Assembly: GCA_011525445.1 (NCBI GenBank)
Contig: WTGE01000105.1
Location: forward strand, 1 to 7,391
Direction of reading: 5' to 3'
Source of the DNA: Synechococcus sp. CO36386bin_37
GTDB taxonomy: Bacteria > Cyanobacteriota > Cyanobacteriia > PCC-6307 > Cyanobiaceae
Length of the DNA: 7,391 bases
The stretch's first letter is position 1; each line of letters starts with the position of its first letter. Under the pieces are notes generated by a model. It saw only the letters and a program-made list of their open reading frames with translations, had not been told where the DNA came from and searched no databases. Of the stretch, positions 5,730 through 7,391 are shown piece after piece. The translations under genes and the position numbers were made by a program.

Positions 5730-6731
5730 ATGCGTCGTTTATTGGCCCGCTCCAGCACGGCTCTGATGGGCATCACCGCCCTGGTCAGTCTTGCTGCCTG
5801 CTCTTCAAGCAATCAAGGCAATGGGGGTCCTCAAGGCCGTTTATCTGCTGCCGGCGCATCGTTTCCAGCTGCGATTTACCAACGCTGGTTCCAGGATTTG
5901 GCGCCAGAAGGCATCCAGGTGAATTACCAATCCGTTGGATCTGGAGCGGGAGTTCGTCAATTCTCAGCGGGGACCGTTGATTTCGGAGCGTCAGACAAAC
6001 CAATGCAGGCCGATGCCATCGCCAAGGTGAGTCGCGGCGTTGTGCAGATCCCGATGACTGCGGGCGCCATTGCTGTCGCGTATAACCACCCAGGCTGTGA
6101 GCTGAAGCTCACTCAGAAACAACTCGCTGACATTTTTTTAGGGTCAATTCGTAATTTCAGCGAATTGGGATGTAACGACAAAGCCATCAAAGTTGTTCAT
6201 CGTTCTGATGGGTCGGGTACCACTTATAACTTCACGAAGCATCTCTCAGCGATTAGCCCAGAATGGAGCAGTGAGGTAGGCGCCAATAAATCGGTGCAAT
6301 GGCCCACAGGAATTGGTGCCAGAGGAAACGAAGGTGTATCCGCTCAACTCACACAGATCGATGGTGGGATTGGCTACGTCGAATTGGCCTATGTAAAAGG
6401 AAATCTCCAAGCGGCTGCTCTACAAAACGGATCAGGGAAGAAGGTCATTCCGACCAATGCCACAGCCAATCAAGCTCTCAGTTCGATCGATCTCGGTCCC
6501 GATCTGATCGGTAGCAATGCCAATCCAACGAACGGATATCCAATCGTGACCTTTACCTGGGTGCTTGCCTACGCGAATGGAAACGGCAACAAAACAGATT
6601 TACTCAAATCCACCTTCAACAACATGTTGTCTGAAAAATCACAATCCAAAGCACCCGAACTCGGTTACATCTCGCTTCCACCAGACGTGCTGATTCAAGC
6701 TAAATCAGCAGCCAACTCAATCAAAGATTGA
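5730..6731 (+). CDS. pstS: Phosphate ABC transporter substrate-binding lipoprotein
   Basis: This 333-residue precursor is a periplasmic phosphate-binding lipoprotein that would deliver phosphate to the PstCAB permease. MRRLLARSS, a hydrophobic core and lipobox SLAAC (Cys24) form a lipoprotein signal peptide. The mature protein shows the family's phosphate-site segments: AAGASFPAAIYQRWF (40-54), VNYQSVGSGAGVRQF (64-78), DFGASDKPM (84-92) and HRSDGSGTTYNF (157-168), matching the E. coli PstS loops that hold phosphate through Asp, Arg and Ser/Thr. Cys123 and Cys148 could form a periplasmic disulfide. Length is typical. A TTG at 5715 would add five residues, but ATG 5730 gives a standard signal peptide. 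No pstC, pstA or pstB is adjacent. It starts 41 bp after the FAD gene, so co-transcription is possible, and I see no Pho box upstream. A closely related SphX-type paralogue is the main alternative. Confidence 0.92.
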   Translation: MRRLLARSSTALMGITALVSLAACSSSNQGNGGPQGRLSAAGASFPAAIYQRWFQDLAPEGIQVNYQSVGSGAGVRQFSAGTVDFGASDKPMQADAIAKVSRGVVQIPMTAGAIAVAYNHPGCELKLTQKQLADIFLGSIRNFSELGCNDKAIKVVHRSDGSGTTYNFTKHLSAISPEWSSEVGANKSVQWPTGIGARGNEGVSAQLTQIDGGIGYVELAYVKGNLQAAALQNGSGKKVIPTNATANQALSSIDLGPDLIGSNANPTNGYPIVTFTWVLAYANGNGNKTDLLKSTFNNMLSEKSQSKAPELGYISLPPDVLIQAKSAANSIKD

Positions 6732-6740
6732 AGACTTCAA
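6728..6740. repeat. Perfect 6-1-6 inverted repeat TTGAAGACTTCAA at the pstS stop
   Basis: TTGAAG and CTTCAA flank a single central A, overlapping the TGA stop of pstS (6729-6731). A one-base loop cannot form a normal RNA hairpin, so if it has a function it is more likely a dyad protein site. Chance is likely. Confidence 0.35.
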
Positions 6741-6902
6741 AGGCTGATTTCAATAAAGTGCACTATCAAGGCAATCAAGCGAAAATTTTTTAATACTCAC
6801 ATCAAAAAAGTATCGCAATAATAAGCTGGAAGATCAATGCAGAAAAAAGCCCCATACGGGGCTTTATCAATCAATATTTATTAAGTTCTACCAAATTAAA
6901 AA
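6732..6902. other. AT-rich intergenic spacer between convergent pstS and dnaK
   Basis: These 171 bp are markedly more AT-rich than the flanking genes, with runs such as AAAATTTTTTAA near 6781-6792 and AATATTTATTAAG near 6873-6885. Apart from the terminator at 6843-6865 I see no open frame or RNA gene. A weak ATACT/AGTAT pair near 6793-6812 and the 8-bp palindrome AGTGCACT near 6757-6764 are too short to call. Confidence 0.6.
6843..6865 (-). terminator. Intrinsic terminator of dnaK (possibly bidirectional)
   Basis: AAAGCCCC (6846-6853), loop ATAC and GGGGCTTT (6858-6865) form an 8-bp stem with a GC-rich centre. Read on the minus strand, the stem is followed by six T residues (complement of 6843-6848), the pattern of a Rho-independent terminator. 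It lies 37 bases past the dnaK stop. On the plus strand only TTTAT follows, so it may also stop pstS transcripts, but less efficiently. Confidence 0.88.
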
Positions 6903-7391
6903 TTATTTCGTTTCGGTGAATTCAGCATCAATCACATCATCACCAGCATTCGTGGATCCACTACCCGCATCACCGGCAGCCGCTGGATCTGACGCAGATG
7001 CAGCAGCCTCTGCACCAGCCTGTTGATAAACGGAGGCACCAACGGTGTACAGCTCTTGCTGCAACTCTTCTAGCAAAGTCTTCATCGACTCATAGTCCTC
7101 TTTTTCAACAGCCTCCTTAAGCTTTGATGCCTTTTCCTCGACCTTTGATTTAGCAGCTTGATCAACTTTGTCACCAAGTTCACCGAGTTGCTTTTCAGCC
7201 TGGTAAACCAAGGTTTCTGACTGATTTTTTAAGTCGATTCTTTCACGCTTTTCTTTATCAGCACTGGCATTACTTTCAGCATCTTTAACCATTTTTTCTA
7301 CTTCATTGTCAGAAAGAGTGGAAGCACCGGTAATTGAAATCGACTGCTCTTTGCCGCTGCCCTTATCTTTAGCCGTAACACTCAAAATGCC
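6903..7391 (-). CDS. dnaK: Chaperone DnaK (Hsp70), C-terminal part, cut by the right edge
   Basis: The last 162 codons of an Hsp70 protein, which folds client proteins in cycles with DnaJ and GrpE. The visible part starts at the end of the beta-sandwich substrate-binding domain ([20 protein letters not shown]). It continues through the helical lid, rich in charged heptad-like helices ([15 protein letters not shown] and after), then an Ala/Gly/Ser-rich linker, and ends with [12 protein letters not shown]. That ending matches the conserved DnaK C-terminal EFT/EFE-type tail. Cyanobacteria usually have several DnaK paralogues; the canonical tail points to the DnaK2-type general chaperone rather than the longer-tailed DnaK3, though this is inferred. 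The ATPase domain and promoter are outside the window. It converges on pstS and ends at the hairpin terminator. Confidence 0.95.
   Translation of the reverse strand, partial: GILSVTAKDKGSGKEQSISITGASTLSDNEVEKMVKDAESNASADKEKRERIDLKNQSETLVYQAEKQLGELGDKVDQAAKSKVEEKASKLKEAVEKEDYESMKTLLEELQQELYTVGASVYQQAGAEAAASASDPAAAGDAGSGSTNAGDDVIDAEFTETK

Noticed and set aside
1..7391. Search for CRISPR arrays, tRNA or rRNA genes, insertion sequences or attachment sites
   Set aside because: I saw no spaced repeats of CRISPR type, no tRNA-like cloverleaf, no transposase frame and no terminal inverted repeats; the region looks like ordinary core chromosome.

Overview
The window looks like chromosomal DNA of a marine picocyanobacterium, most likely a Synechococcus. 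It carries a cyanobacterial PsbQ (CyanoQ) lipoprotein gene, an IctB-family membrane protein, a PstS lipoprotein of cyanobacterial type and a DnaK ending in the canonical tail. Genes are tightly packed with short gaps, GC content is moderate, and recognisable Shine-Dalgarno sequences are almost absent. This assignment rests on reading the protein families; no database search was run.

Layout from left to right: the last 34 codons of an unidentified plus-strand gene (1-105); a plus-strand radical SAM protein with a B12-binding-like N-terminal domain (198-1859); a minus-strand pair, purU (3971-3108) followed by ictB (3111-1807), joined by a 4-base ATGA stop/start overlap. The 3' end of ictB overlaps the 3' end of the radical SAM gene tail to tail by 53 bp. 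A 101-bp divergent intergenic region (3972-4072) separates purU from a plus-strand cluster of psbQ (4073-4531), a DAO-family FAD oxidoreductase (4528-5688) and a pstS-type phosphate-binding lipoprotein (5730-6731). A 171-bp AT-rich gap with an intrinsic terminator separates pstS from the 3' end of a convergent dnaK (7391-6903), which runs off the right edge.

Functions are mostly core metabolism and photosynthesis. PurU hydrolyses 10-formyl-tetrahydrofolate to formate and THF. IctB is an O-antigen-ligase/Wzy-fold membrane protein historically linked to inorganic carbon accumulation. PsbQ is a lumenal lipoprotein of photosystem II. The FAD enzyme has glycine-oxidase (ThiO)-like active-site motifs. 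PstS captures phosphate in the periplasm. DnaK is the general chaperone.

The most notable sequence-level observation is that the FAD oxidoreductase has no ATG, GTG or TTG that would preserve its N-terminal dinucleotide-binding fold. The only plausible start is a CTG overlapping the psbQ stop as CTGA. Also notable are a 12-bp in-frame tandem duplication giving an alternating-cysteine signal peptide in PsbQ, an 8-bp tandem repeat running through the stop codon of the FAD gene, and a pstS with no visible Pho box. I see no mobile element, CRISPR array, tRNA or rRNA, and no convincing new multi-gene system.
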